A DNA stretch of 64,000 nt from assembly GCA_009823395.1 (NCBI GenBank), contig CM020514.1, positions 3,680,966 through 3,744,965 on the forward strand. The letters run 5' to 3'. Below the pieces are notes generated by a model that did no database searches, had not been told where the DNA came from, and saw only the letters and a list, made by a program, of their open reading frames with translations. Position numbers and translations under genes: made by a program. The DNA is from Thamnaconus septentrionalis. Lineage: Eukaryota; Chordata; Actinopteri; Tetraodontiformes; Monacanthidae. Below are positions 12,501 through 21,478 of this stretch, in pieces. Positions within the stretch are counted from its first letter, which is position 1; each line of letters begins with the position of its first letter.

Positions 12501-15500
12501 ACAGCCGAAGTGAAAACACTAAATCATTCAGCAATTCATCTGCAAAACACAAGCTACAGTGAAAACACTACATCCACGTGGAACAGTGGTGTAGCACTGA
12601 CCTCTGACAATTCCTCTGTGCACGACACAACAAATACCAGTGTTTCTGCAGCCGTGTCACCGAAGAGCAACAGTGCGTCTGCAAACAACAGTGCTTCTGA
12701 CACGGAGAACACGCCCGTACACAATACTAGGGAAGTCTTGTTGGCTGGAAATGCTTCGACTGAAACGCCAAATCTCGACTTGCCTTTGAAAGGAAGTTCT
12801 CCGCCGGACGTAACGTCAACTGGTCATAGTAAAGAAGATTATGTGGATGCAACTTTGGCAGGGGACTCAGTGGAGCAACTCACTCGTGGGGACGTGTTTT
12901 TATATTTTCCACCTTCATCAAATGAGAGTGCAACCACTTTTCATGATACATCAGAAAACACCATCCCACCTTTCAGCAAAAAGGGGGATAAGGAGGACAA
13001 CCAAACTGAAGTGGATTCTCAGTACGGAAACTTGACTTCCTCTCAGTTAGAGGCGGTGAGCCCACTCAACAAAACCGACTCTCCAATCAGCACCGCAGAT
13101 GTGAATTATAGCCTTAATGTGACAAATTCCAGCCTTGAAAATGTCACAGATATTTGGCTTGAACCTGCGAACGTCACTGCCAACATGGCCACATCCAATT
13201 CTTCAGCGGAGATAGGCTGGGACAGTGACGAGGATGCCACAGCTCTTCTCGACCGGGGAAACGAGACCTCAGTTGTGAAAGGACCTTCAGATGAGAATCC
13301 GGTTTCAGCTGTTAGCGGCGTGTCCCTCGTCAGCGATGAATTGATGAGCAGTTCTCAAGAGTTGGGCACGTCAGACAGCGTCGAAGAAGTTGTGATTTAC
13401 CTCAAGGAGAACAAAACCAATCCGATCAAAACCACGTCCGTCAAGGTGCCTATGCACAACTGGACCTACGAGGGGACTCACCAAACTGAGACAATGGAGA
13501 TTCCGGATTACCTGTTAAAATATTTAGGAAAAGAAATCCCTCGACTCGTCTCTAACCCCAAAAGGACCAAAAAGGTGAACCTCAGACATTGGCCCGGAAA
13601 GGGTCAGGGCATGAAAACCAAGAGAAGGAAGACGTACAAGCCTCAGCCCATCAGCAGTTTGCCGTTTTCTCCTCGAGGATTCCGCCCGGGCATGACACCG
13701 CGGGGGTCGCGACCCGCGTCTGTCCAACCCGTCTCGGACGAGGCGGAACTGGTGAACACACCCCTTGTCATTGGCGTACCTCGACCTGATTTCAGCGACT
13801 ACGAGCTCTACGTCCCCGGCGACGACCCCGAATACTTGGCACGGGATGACGAAAATGTGAAAGCGGATGAATACGAGTACGTCGGCTACAATGACCCTTA
13901 CAGCAGTCATGAAAGTGTGAAGAATTTTCACCAGGATGAGAAGACGCAGTACTTTCTGAAAAACTCGGGCCCAAATACCCGGGTATATTTCATCGCTGCA
14001 GAGGAGGTTGAGTGGGACTACGGTGGATATGGACGGAAGTGAGTATATGACACCCAGAGGTCCAATATCACGCCAATTTAAACATACATTTGCCATTCAG
14101 TGGCACTTTTTGCAAAATTACTGTAAAATACTTGATACATTTATAGAAAAAAAACGTGCATTTCAAACCATTTAAACTGCTGCTTTGATGTGCTATTGAC
14201 ACACATGGAGACAAAATGCAAGGCAGATACAGCAGGAGATCTGCAATGTACAAAGACTATCAATCAATCAACTTTTATTTGTCAAGAGCTGATTCACATC
14301 ACTCAAAGTGCTTGAGATGTGGACATTGCCAGAATTCTTTGTGTACTTTTTGCATTAGTGTGGAAACAAAAAAACAAAGAATTTACTTTTCTCATTGGTG
14401 GAGGGTTTAACTACTGGCAGATGGTGTTGCTAGAAAGCTAAAGGATTTTATTTTATTTTTTCGATTAAGATGGCACACCGTCATTTTTGCGTCTCTTGGT
14501 CAGGTCTCGTTCATTAAATTGAATGATTACAATCGGACTTGAATAAAAGGTTACATGAAAAAATTAAATTCCGGCAATCACATAAAAAAAAATATAGACA
14601 TGGTTTGAAATTGTGTCCCTTTGATCTAACAGACAAGAGAAGTCACAGATGAACGACCAAGAAGCTGTGTTTATCAAAGTGGTTTTCCGAAGATACATGG
14701 ACAGTGGCTTTACCATACCTGAAGTCCGCGGAGAGATAGATGAGCATTTGGGTATCCTGGGGCCTGTTATCAAGGCTGAGGTTGGACAAAGCATTGTGGT
14801 AAGAATCCGAACACCTGCTTTTAATCATTTACGACATCAGTGTAGAAAAATACCATGCATCCACAGCCAGGATTTGCACAACATCTACATTTCATCTGCT
14901 ATCTCTGGACAGGTAGCATAAAAGGCATACAGACACGGAGGTATATTTACACACGTACAACAAAGTCATTGAACCACATTCTATCCATGGTGATTTTACA
15001 GAAAATGAATAATGTAATGGTTAGTGACTCTCATGTGCCGTAGTGTGCAGAAACATTTCCTGAACAAAACAGGGTGAGGTTTCTGTGTCAAGGTCAGTCA
15101 TAACAAGTGATGGATTATCACTGGATCGTTTAACGTTTTTTGCTTGGGGTGTTTAGATCTCCTGAAAGTTAAAGGTCATGGCTTTTCTACTAAATTGATT
15201 TACTTTCAGTTATATTTACTTCCAGGTGGTCTTCAAGAACAATGCAAGCCGCCCATACTCCATCCACCCAAATGGTGTCACCTATACCAAGCAGACAGAG
15301 GGTTTGTCATATGAGGATGGCTCTAAGTACTGGTACAAATATGATAATGAAGTTAAACCTGGGACCTCCTATACATATATATGGACGGTCCCACTTGAGG
15401 TTGGCCCAAAGCCAGAGGAGTCCCAGTGTCGGACCTGGGTCTACTACTCCGGTGTTAATCCTGTGAGTACCTTAAAATGCATATTTTTCGTTAATCTTGA

Positions 15501-17086
15501 GTCCAGTAACTCTTTGAAATGTGTTTATATTAGGACTGTCAGTCGATCATTTTTTTATCGTGATTAATCACATTAGTGTCCTCAGTTAACTTGCGATTAA
15601 TCGCAAATTGCATTTTTTTTTTTTACCCCACTCTATATCAAACTTTAACTGCGTTAAAAGGAGTTTGAGCTAACACGTTATTAACGCGTTAAGGTCGACA
15701 GCCCTAGTTTATATACATGTAAGAAAACTAATGTACGTGTGTTTTCACTTATATCTATTCATATTATTACACACAAAAATTAGCTTGAAAATGCATGGAC
15801 TATTTTCAACTGTTTTTATATAAAATAATACTGTCATATTACAGTATATTTGACACAGGAACAACCACATAAGATTGCTCTTTTGGTACAGTAGGGGGGA
15901 AAATACATATTTCTATTGCTGAGGGATAAAGATAAAAATTTCTGTGCTGTCTCATAGGAGCGGGATATCCACTCTGGCTTGATTGGGCCTCTGTTGGTGT
16001 GTCGAGAGGGCACCCTGGCCAAGGAGTTGGCAGACTCGAGGGAATTCACACTGCTGTTCATGACCTTTGACGAGTCGAAGAGCTGGTACTTTGAGAAGAA
16101 CCACCAGAGGTTGCAGAGGAAAGCCCGCAGGAGAATGACTGACCACGAGTTAATGAGCAAACTCATGTGCCACTGTAATCCATGATCCTTCATTGCTGTT
16201 TTGTATTGATTTTGTTTCAGAATAAGCAATACTAGTAGTGATATAGTATTGACTTCAATGGCTTTTTCTGTCTGCTTTGTTCCCAGCCATCAATGGCATC
16301 ACATACAATCTAAAGGGTCTGCGGATGTACATGAACCAGCTTGTGTCCTGGCACTTGATTAACATGGGTTCCCCCAGAGACTACCAGAGTGTCCACTTCC
16401 ATGGACAGACTTTCCTGCACAAAAACACTTACAGCTACAGACAGGCCGTCTTTCCTCTGCTGCCCGGTGAGACGTGGAACACGTTTGCTCAATACATACC
16501 AATTATCACCTAGAACAATTGCAATGCACACAAGATACTGTAGCTAACGGTCGTATTTCGCCATTCACTGGGTCAACATTATCTTCCCAGGGAGTTTTGC
16601 GACCCTGGAAATGTACCCGTCCAAACCAGGCCTGTGGCTGCTGGAGACAGAAATTGGACTCAACCAACAGAAGGGCATGCAGACCCTCTTCTTAGTCGTA
16701 GATGACGGTAATGAATCTTCAGTTACGACGTTCTCCCTTTTGATGTGAAAAACGTTGGAGCTTTAATATAAAGATGTCAATTTTCTGCTGCAAGATTGCG
16801 GCCGTTCTCTGGGACTGGAGTCGGGCAGCGTGAAAGACAACCAGATCACAGCCAGCGACACCAGAGGTAGCTTCCACTCTCTGTTTTATCTCTGGTGAAA
16901 TATTTTTATGAATTAGATTGCATTAGTACTGCTATTGAACTGGCCCAAACACATGAGCTGTGGGGAAAATTACTGTTTTTTTTTTTTTATCTCCATGAAG
17001 GATATTGGGAGCCCTATCTTGCCAGGTTGAACAACCAAGGGAAATACAACGCATGGAGCACAGATGGCGCCACCAGTTGGATACAG

Positions 17087-17118
<32 letters not shown>

Positions 17119-17783
17119 ACTTGTGTGCGACAGAGAGAGTGAGAGAGAGCGCGCGTGCGTGGTTTTAACTCCAATCTTCTTCCACTGCAACAGGTGGATT
17201 TCCAAAGGCCGGTCGTGATCAGCCAGGTGGCCACGCAGGGAGCAAAGCAAATGTTCCAACCCCAGTTCGTCACACAGTACGCCATCTCCTACAGCACCGA
17301 CCGCAGGAAGTGGATCTTCTACAAGGGCGACAGCGTGGACCTCAGGAAGGTGCGTGGAGGTTCTGTTGATCACTTTTGTCAACGCTAACAGGCCCAATCT
17401 GACAGAGGTCTCTCTTGCTGCGACCATCCACGGCCAGGTCTTCGACGGAAACCAGGAAGCTTACGGCACAAAGAAAAATACTCTCCTCACTCCGGTGATT
17501 GGACGATTCATTAGGCTCCACCCCATTCAATGGAATAACAAGGCAACAGTCAGAATGGAGTTCTATGGCTGTGAGCTTGATGGTAAGATATTACTTTGAC
17601 TGTGAGTGTGCAAAACCCTTTCAGTTTGAGGAATGTTGAACCAATTTATAAGTTATTTATTTTTAATGCTGAACCCTAACGGAGTAGACTTGCACAATTG
17701 ATTTACATACATATGTGTGTGTGTGTGTGTACATATATATATGTATACACATATATGTATGTATATATATATATGTATATATA

Positions 17784-17822
<39 letters not shown>

Positions 17823-17848
17823 TATATATGTATGTGTATGTATATGTA

Positions 17849-17891
<43 letters not shown>

Positions 17892-17947
17892 ATATATACT
17901 GTATATATGATCCAATATGATGATGTCACTTTTTCACTTTTTTAAAG

Positions 17948-18045
<98 letters not shown>

Positions 18046-18928
18046 ACATGCATTATGTATGTATTATGTATGTATGTGAGAGTATATTTGTACATATATT
18101 CATACATACATACATACATATACACATATACAGTTATATACACAAACACATTTTGAAATGAATGAAACATGTCACAATTAGATAACATGGCATAATACTG
18201 GGACGCTGAAATCTAACACCTTTGGCGCAGGCTGTTCGGTGCCCTTAGGCATAGAGAGCGGACAGATCGAGGACCAGCGCATCACAGCGAGCTCCACAGC
18301 TTCCAGCTGGTACTATGGACCCTGGCAACCTCACCTGGCACGTCTGAACAGACAAGGCGCCATCAACGCTTGGCAGGCCAGGGTACGGACTTTGACACGG
18401 GCAAAAGACGTTAAACTGAGTGTACTTGAACTCAGGTGCATTACAGAAGCCTCAAGACGCACGCACGCCGTTGTTCCCCATTGTATCAACCTGTGCGTGT
18501 GCCTGTCTCTTCCACAGTATAATGACATGAACCAGTGGCTTCAAGTGGAGCTCCCCCACATCAAGAAGATCACAGGAATCATAACACAGGGAGCAAAGTC
18601 GCTGGGGACAGAGATGTACGTCATCTCGTACTCTCTGCAGTACAGCGACAGCGGCATGCACTGGCAGCACTACACAGAGGACGAGATGCTGGAATACAAG
18701 GTGAGCTCCCCGGTCCGGCGACGATTTTTTTTTTTCATTCGGCGGAAGCGGCTTCTTGACACGTCTCTGTCTTCACTGCAGACTTTCTTGGGGAACACAA
18801 ACAACAACGACCACGTGAAGAACTACATCTACCCACCGATCTTTTCCCGCTTCATCCGCATCATCCCCAGAAGCTGGATGAACAGCATCACCATGAGGAT
18901 AGAGCTCCTGGGCTGTGAATTTGAGTGA
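5063..18928 (+). CDS. f5: coagulation factor V (complete, 25 exons)
   Basis: Secreted procofactor of the prothrombinase complex; once activated by thrombin it binds factor Xa on phospholipid. I rebuilt 25 exons whose phases all join: 5063-5223, 5543-5625, 6347-6469, 7810-8022, 8120-8281, 9063-9284, 9373-9538, 9836-10016, 10650-10746, 10868-11073, 11502-11649, 11751-11963, 12145-14038, 14633-14798, 15226-15462, 15958-16174, 16287-16466, 16591-16707, 16795-16866, 17001-17086, 17194-17349, 17438-17582, 18231-18382, 18518-18700, 18782-18928. The total is 5727 nt, or 1908 residues plus stop (human 2224; same exon number). The order is signal peptide, A1, A2, B, A3, C1, C2. F5 is preferred over F8 from residues such as [20 protein letters not shown] and [10 protein letters not shown]. 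The start is the first ATG before a 26-residue signal peptide. No frameshift or stop is seen. Confidence 0.97.
7608..7690. repeat. LINE/SINE 3'-tail-like fragment in f5 intron 3
   Basis: ATTTTATTGATCCCCAGGGG followed by AATTTG is the recurrent fish retroelement tail; no body of an element is visible next to it. Confidence 0.45.
9836..11963 (+). CDS. f5: f5 exons 8-12: A2 domain
   Basis: These exons encode the second cupredoxin pair, from about residue 378 to 658. Signatures are [52 protein letters not shown] and [18 protein letters not shown]. Exon 10 ends in LNARNAQ: Arg535 aligns without gaps to human Arg506, the main activated protein C cleavage site (the Leiden position), so this site is kept although the flanking residues differ. 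Exon 12 carries [17 protein letters not shown] and [11 protein letters not shown]. Confidence 0.93.
12145..14038 (+). CDS. f5: f5 exon 13: end of A2, B region, start of A3
   Basis: This single 1894-nt exon encodes the A2 end, the whole B region and the first A3 residues, as in human F5. FAAELGLR ends at Arg747, which aligns with human thrombin site Arg709 (LAAALGIR). The B region (about 748-1264) is some 517 residues against about 836 in human. It is rich in Ser/Thr and N-glycosylation sequons and lacks the tandem LSPDLSQT-type repeats. A basic segment (about 1131-1160, with [14 protein letters not shown]) precedes FSPR at Arg1169, which matches human site Arg1018 (LSPR). An acidic Asp/Glu/Tyr segment follows (about 1207-1248). 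At the human Arg1545 site the residue is Lys1264 ([11 protein letters not shown]). Confidence 0.93.
14259..14330. repeat. fish SINE/LINE tail-like fragment in f5 intron 13
   Basis: ATCAATCAACTTTTATTTGT and the following CAAAGTGCTT resemble a widespread fish retroelement tail. Confidence 0.35.
14633..16707 (+). CDS. f5: f5 exons 14-18: A3 domain
   Basis: These exons encode A3, about residues 1272-1595. Motifs are [91 protein letters not shown] and [11 protein letters not shown]. All exon junctions keep frame. Intron 15 contains a small intact hAT-type element (15531-15706). Confidence 0.93.
15531..15706. mobile_element. 176-bp hAT-type MITE in f5 intron 15
   Basis: The ends are TAGGACTGTC and its inverted partner GACAGCCCTA. 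They are flanked by a perfect 8-bp direct repeat, GTTTATAT, at 15523-15530 and 15707-15714. The body contains GATTAATCGC and AACGCGTTAA-type words. Related sequence lies at about 43360-43565 and 62312-62735. Confidence 0.8.
16795..17582 (+). CDS. f5: f5 exons 19-22: C1 discoidin domain
   Basis: The C1 domain runs from Cys1597 ([11 protein letters not shown]) to the closing YGCELD. It includes [19 protein letters not shown] and [20 protein letters not shown], typical of F5/8-type discoidin domains that bind phosphatidylserine membranes. Intron 21 (17350-17437) is only 88 bp, and its acceptor CGGCCAG has a weak pyrimidine tract. The acceptor was chosen because it joins in phase at VFDGN, like human VMYFNGN. 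Confidence 0.92.
17697..17905. repeat. AT/GT microsatellite in f5 intron 22 (first tract)
   Basis: Mixed (GT)n, (AT)n and GTAT units, with a long pure (AT)n core around 17793-17819. Confidence 0.9.
17948..18135. repeat. (TG)n(TA)n microsatellite in f5 intron 22 (second tract)
   Basis: About 26 TG units, then about 20 TA units, then degenerate GTAT and CATA repeats. Confidence 0.9.
18231..18928 (+). CDS. f5: f5 exons 23-25: C2 discoidin domain and stop
   Basis: C2 runs from Cys1750 ([10 protein letters not shown]) to Cys1905 in LLGCEFE, then TGA at 18926-18928. The membrane-inserting pair human Trp2063/Trp2064 (KSWWGDYW) is SSWYYGPW here, so the first Trp is kept and the second is Tyr. [20 protein letters not shown] and [10 protein letters not shown] are typical of C2. 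Confidence 0.94.
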
Positions 18929-18980
18929 CTTCCACTTCGCCAGGGACACATCACGTCACACATCTCTGTGTTGAGAAAGA

Positions 18981-18997
18981 AATAAACACACAATAAA
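18981..18997 (+). terminator. f5: f5 polyadenylation signals
   Basis: Two AATAAA hexamers, at 18981-18986 and 18992-18997, lie 53-69 bp after the f5 stop codon and imply a very short 3' UTR. Confidence 0.75.
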
Positions 18998-19157
18998 AAA
19001 TTCAAGACTGAGCCGCTGCCCAGTCGTGTTGAGAACTTCAGATACCTTTTCATTGCCAGATGACCCAACTTATATCTATTACCAGTTTGAATTATATCTA
19101 GCACTTGAGAACAATCTCGGCCCTTTTGGATAGCGGAGAATGTGGCATGTTTTGAGG

Positions 19158-19632
19158 CAGCGTTTCTCAACTGGTGGGTCGTGACCCAAAAGTGGGTCGC
19201 GGAGCTGTTACGATTGGGTCGTTGTTTTTTTGTTTTTGTTTTTTTTACTGTTTTTTTGTTTTGTTTTTTTAAGCAATTTTAAAATATATATATATTTATG
19301 GAGAAAATGTTGGACAATTATTTTGCAGGACATGCAATTAAATTCAATGATTTAAATTTTTTTTTTTTTTTTTGTTACTTATTTCATTATTTACATGATA
19401 GAAAATGGGCTAGCAATTTTATTTTTGTGGAATAAATTTGGGCCGCGACTTCATGATAAGGAAAAACATTTTGTTTAGCCAAAGTAATTGAAGATAAATG
19501 TAAATATGTAAGTAGTGATTGTGTAATTTATTTTTCAATAAATATGAGCGTTCTTAGTTTTGGGTGTCCAGCTCAATGCCTGTTGGAATTTTGTGTTGTC
19601 AGGTCTCGTCATCCTGAGCATGTGAAACGCTG
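19158..19632. mobile_element. hAT-like element, CAGCGTTTCTCAA ends
   Basis: The left end CAGCGTTTCTCAACTGGTGG and right end GAAACGCTG are inverted. The left part (GTGACCCAAAAGTGGGTCGC) is the familiar vertebrate hAT pattern. No matching target duplication is seen. A second copy of the same family is at 24404-24870. Confidence 0.6.
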
Positions 19633-20156
19633 ATATCTTCTGGCGTCTCGGAGGTGTCGCTTTTAGCGCCTCGGGCAGAGGCCGTCGTTAAGCTGCGCCT
19701 CGGCGCCCCAAGAATCAACAGCCACGTGCAGCTGCACACACATGGCCTGTTTATCCATTTGCCGATGATGTTGAAGCGGCCGCCGGAGGTGTGAACGTGT
19801 CAGCAGGGCGGGGAGCCGAGCGCTACTGATCTGTGAAGACAAATTAACATCCGGATGAGATTTATGGGAGGATTGGCTGATGGAGACACTGATGAGAACC
19901 AGCTGTTGGGAATATTTAAATAACCCCCCCCCCAAAAAAAAAAAAAAAAGAAAAAACAAGACAAAACAACAGTTTATCACTTCCACATGGTGGTAAACTG
20001 TTTGGAAAAGTGTGACTGCCAGTGTTTTAAAAGACTGAATCTGTTTGTGAGCAACTTGTTTGAGATCGTTTTACCCTCAGTGATCTTCAGGGTCACTGTT
20101 CGGTGGCCCCGTGTCAAGCTCGGAGTGACTCCTGCGGATGTCATTGGAGAGATGTG

Positions 20157-20170
20157 CCACTAGATGGCGC
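20157..20170 (+). promoter_or_regulatory. candidate CTCF site
   Basis: CCACTAGATGGCGC fits the vertebrate CTCF core consensus CCASYAGRKGGCRS at all 14 positions. It lies between the f5 3' end and rgcc, where a domain boundary would be plausible. A motif match alone does not prove binding. Confidence 0.5.
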
Positions 20171-20334
20171 GGAAGTATCACATTTGTTCCATACGAACGG
20201 TAGACTGGGAGGGGGGGGGTCAGTGAGATGTTGAAAAATCTCCGTCCTTCCTTATTCTTTAGGCTGACAGCACATTTTATCATCAGTAATCAGAAAAGTA
20301 CAATGTGAAAAGCAACAGTGGCACATATTAAAAG

Positions 20335-20420
20335 GTGGTTGGAAGACGGCTGCGGGTTCGATTCCGCACCGGGGGCCCTCAAGTCTGCGTGGATTCTTTC
20401 TGTATTCTGTGGTTGATGGA
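20335..20420 (+). repeat. degenerate tRNA-derived SINE fragment
   Basis: GGTTCGATTCC is a pol III B box set in a short TGCGG/CCGCA stem, followed by the CTGCGTGGATTCTTTCTGT-type SINE body. No good A box or cloverleaf lies upstream, so it is not a tRNA gene. Confidence 0.45.
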
Positions 20421-20608
20421 TGGGTTCAGTTGCTTCAGTTCAGCTCCAGGAGAGTTCAGTTGTAAACTGAATAGGTCACGCTGGTGTGTTTGCTGATCCA
20501 TCTCTGCCATTTGTTTGGGAATGTGGGTCTAATAAAGTTTTTTTTTTTTTTTTTAACGAGAAATCAATGTTAGGCCATACGTGAAAGTTTTCCACGGCAT
20601 GAAAAAAT

Positions 20609-20945
<337 letters not shown>

Positions 20946-21057
20946 TCAATGCGAATATTAAAGCACTAACAATCCTCCAGATGATGTGTGTTGTTTCCCA
21001 GATGAGCCAACAGTCTATGAATTCCAGTCTGGTGTTAAATCACGTCCTGACTCACGT

Positions 21058-21427
21058 CTATAAGCGTCTCCTCCCGGAAGATGACACGGTTGTTTACCAA
21101 CATTTTTTTTTTTTTTTTTTAAAGAAAGACGTCAGTGGAGTGTAACTTCAACCGGGGGCGCCGGGTGGCTTTTTTTTTTTTTTTTTTTTTACCGCTCACC
21201 GCACGGTCACTCACACTCACACACACTCACGCACGCAGCATAACGCGCGCGCAGCTACGCACGCCCTCGGATGAATGGCCCCGCCCCCTTGTCAGCGGGG
21301 CGGCCCGCTGGTTGGAGGGCTGCGTCGGGACCTTCAGGAGGGTGAACGACTTTAAACGGAGCGACGCGGAGGTCCTGCGGCACAGCGCAGAGCAGTCTCT
21401 ACTCTGGATTGTGGCGGATAATCTTCA

Positions 21428-21461
<34 letters not shown>

Positions 21462-21478
21462 TCACCAACACTGGCATA
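21058..21478 (+). promoter_or_regulatory. rgcc: rgcc promoter and 5' UTR region
   Basis: The region is GC-rich compared with its flanks. A TATAAG word lies at 21058-21063, an ETS-type CCGGAAG just after it, and a GC box (CCCCGCCCCC) near 21279-21288. The transcription start cannot be placed exactly. An (ACT)11 tract at 21428-21460 ends 18 bp before the start codon and is probably in the 5' UTR. Confidence 0.45.
21428..21460 (+). repeat. (ACT)11 in probable rgcc 5' UTR
   Basis: Eleven perfect ACT units lie directly upstream of the rgcc ATG. Confidence 0.9.

Noticed and set aside
12145..14038. Possibility that the gene is factor VIII rather than factor V
   Set aside because: A1, A2 and C2 segments match F5 motifs ([23 protein letters not shown]), and the B-region basic and acidic blocks match F5. 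F8-specific features such as the LLRQSP-type activation motif are absent.
13524..14096. 190-codon minus-strand ORF
   Set aside because: Antisense shadow of f5 exon 13.
17653..18188. Tyr/Ile/Val/Cys-rich ORFs on both strands in f5 intron 22
   Set aside because: These are translations of AT/GT microsatellites.
20350..20366. GGTTCGATTCC as a possible tRNA gene
   Set aside because: There is a B box and T stem, but no A box at the right distance and no cloverleaf; it fits a degraded SINE.
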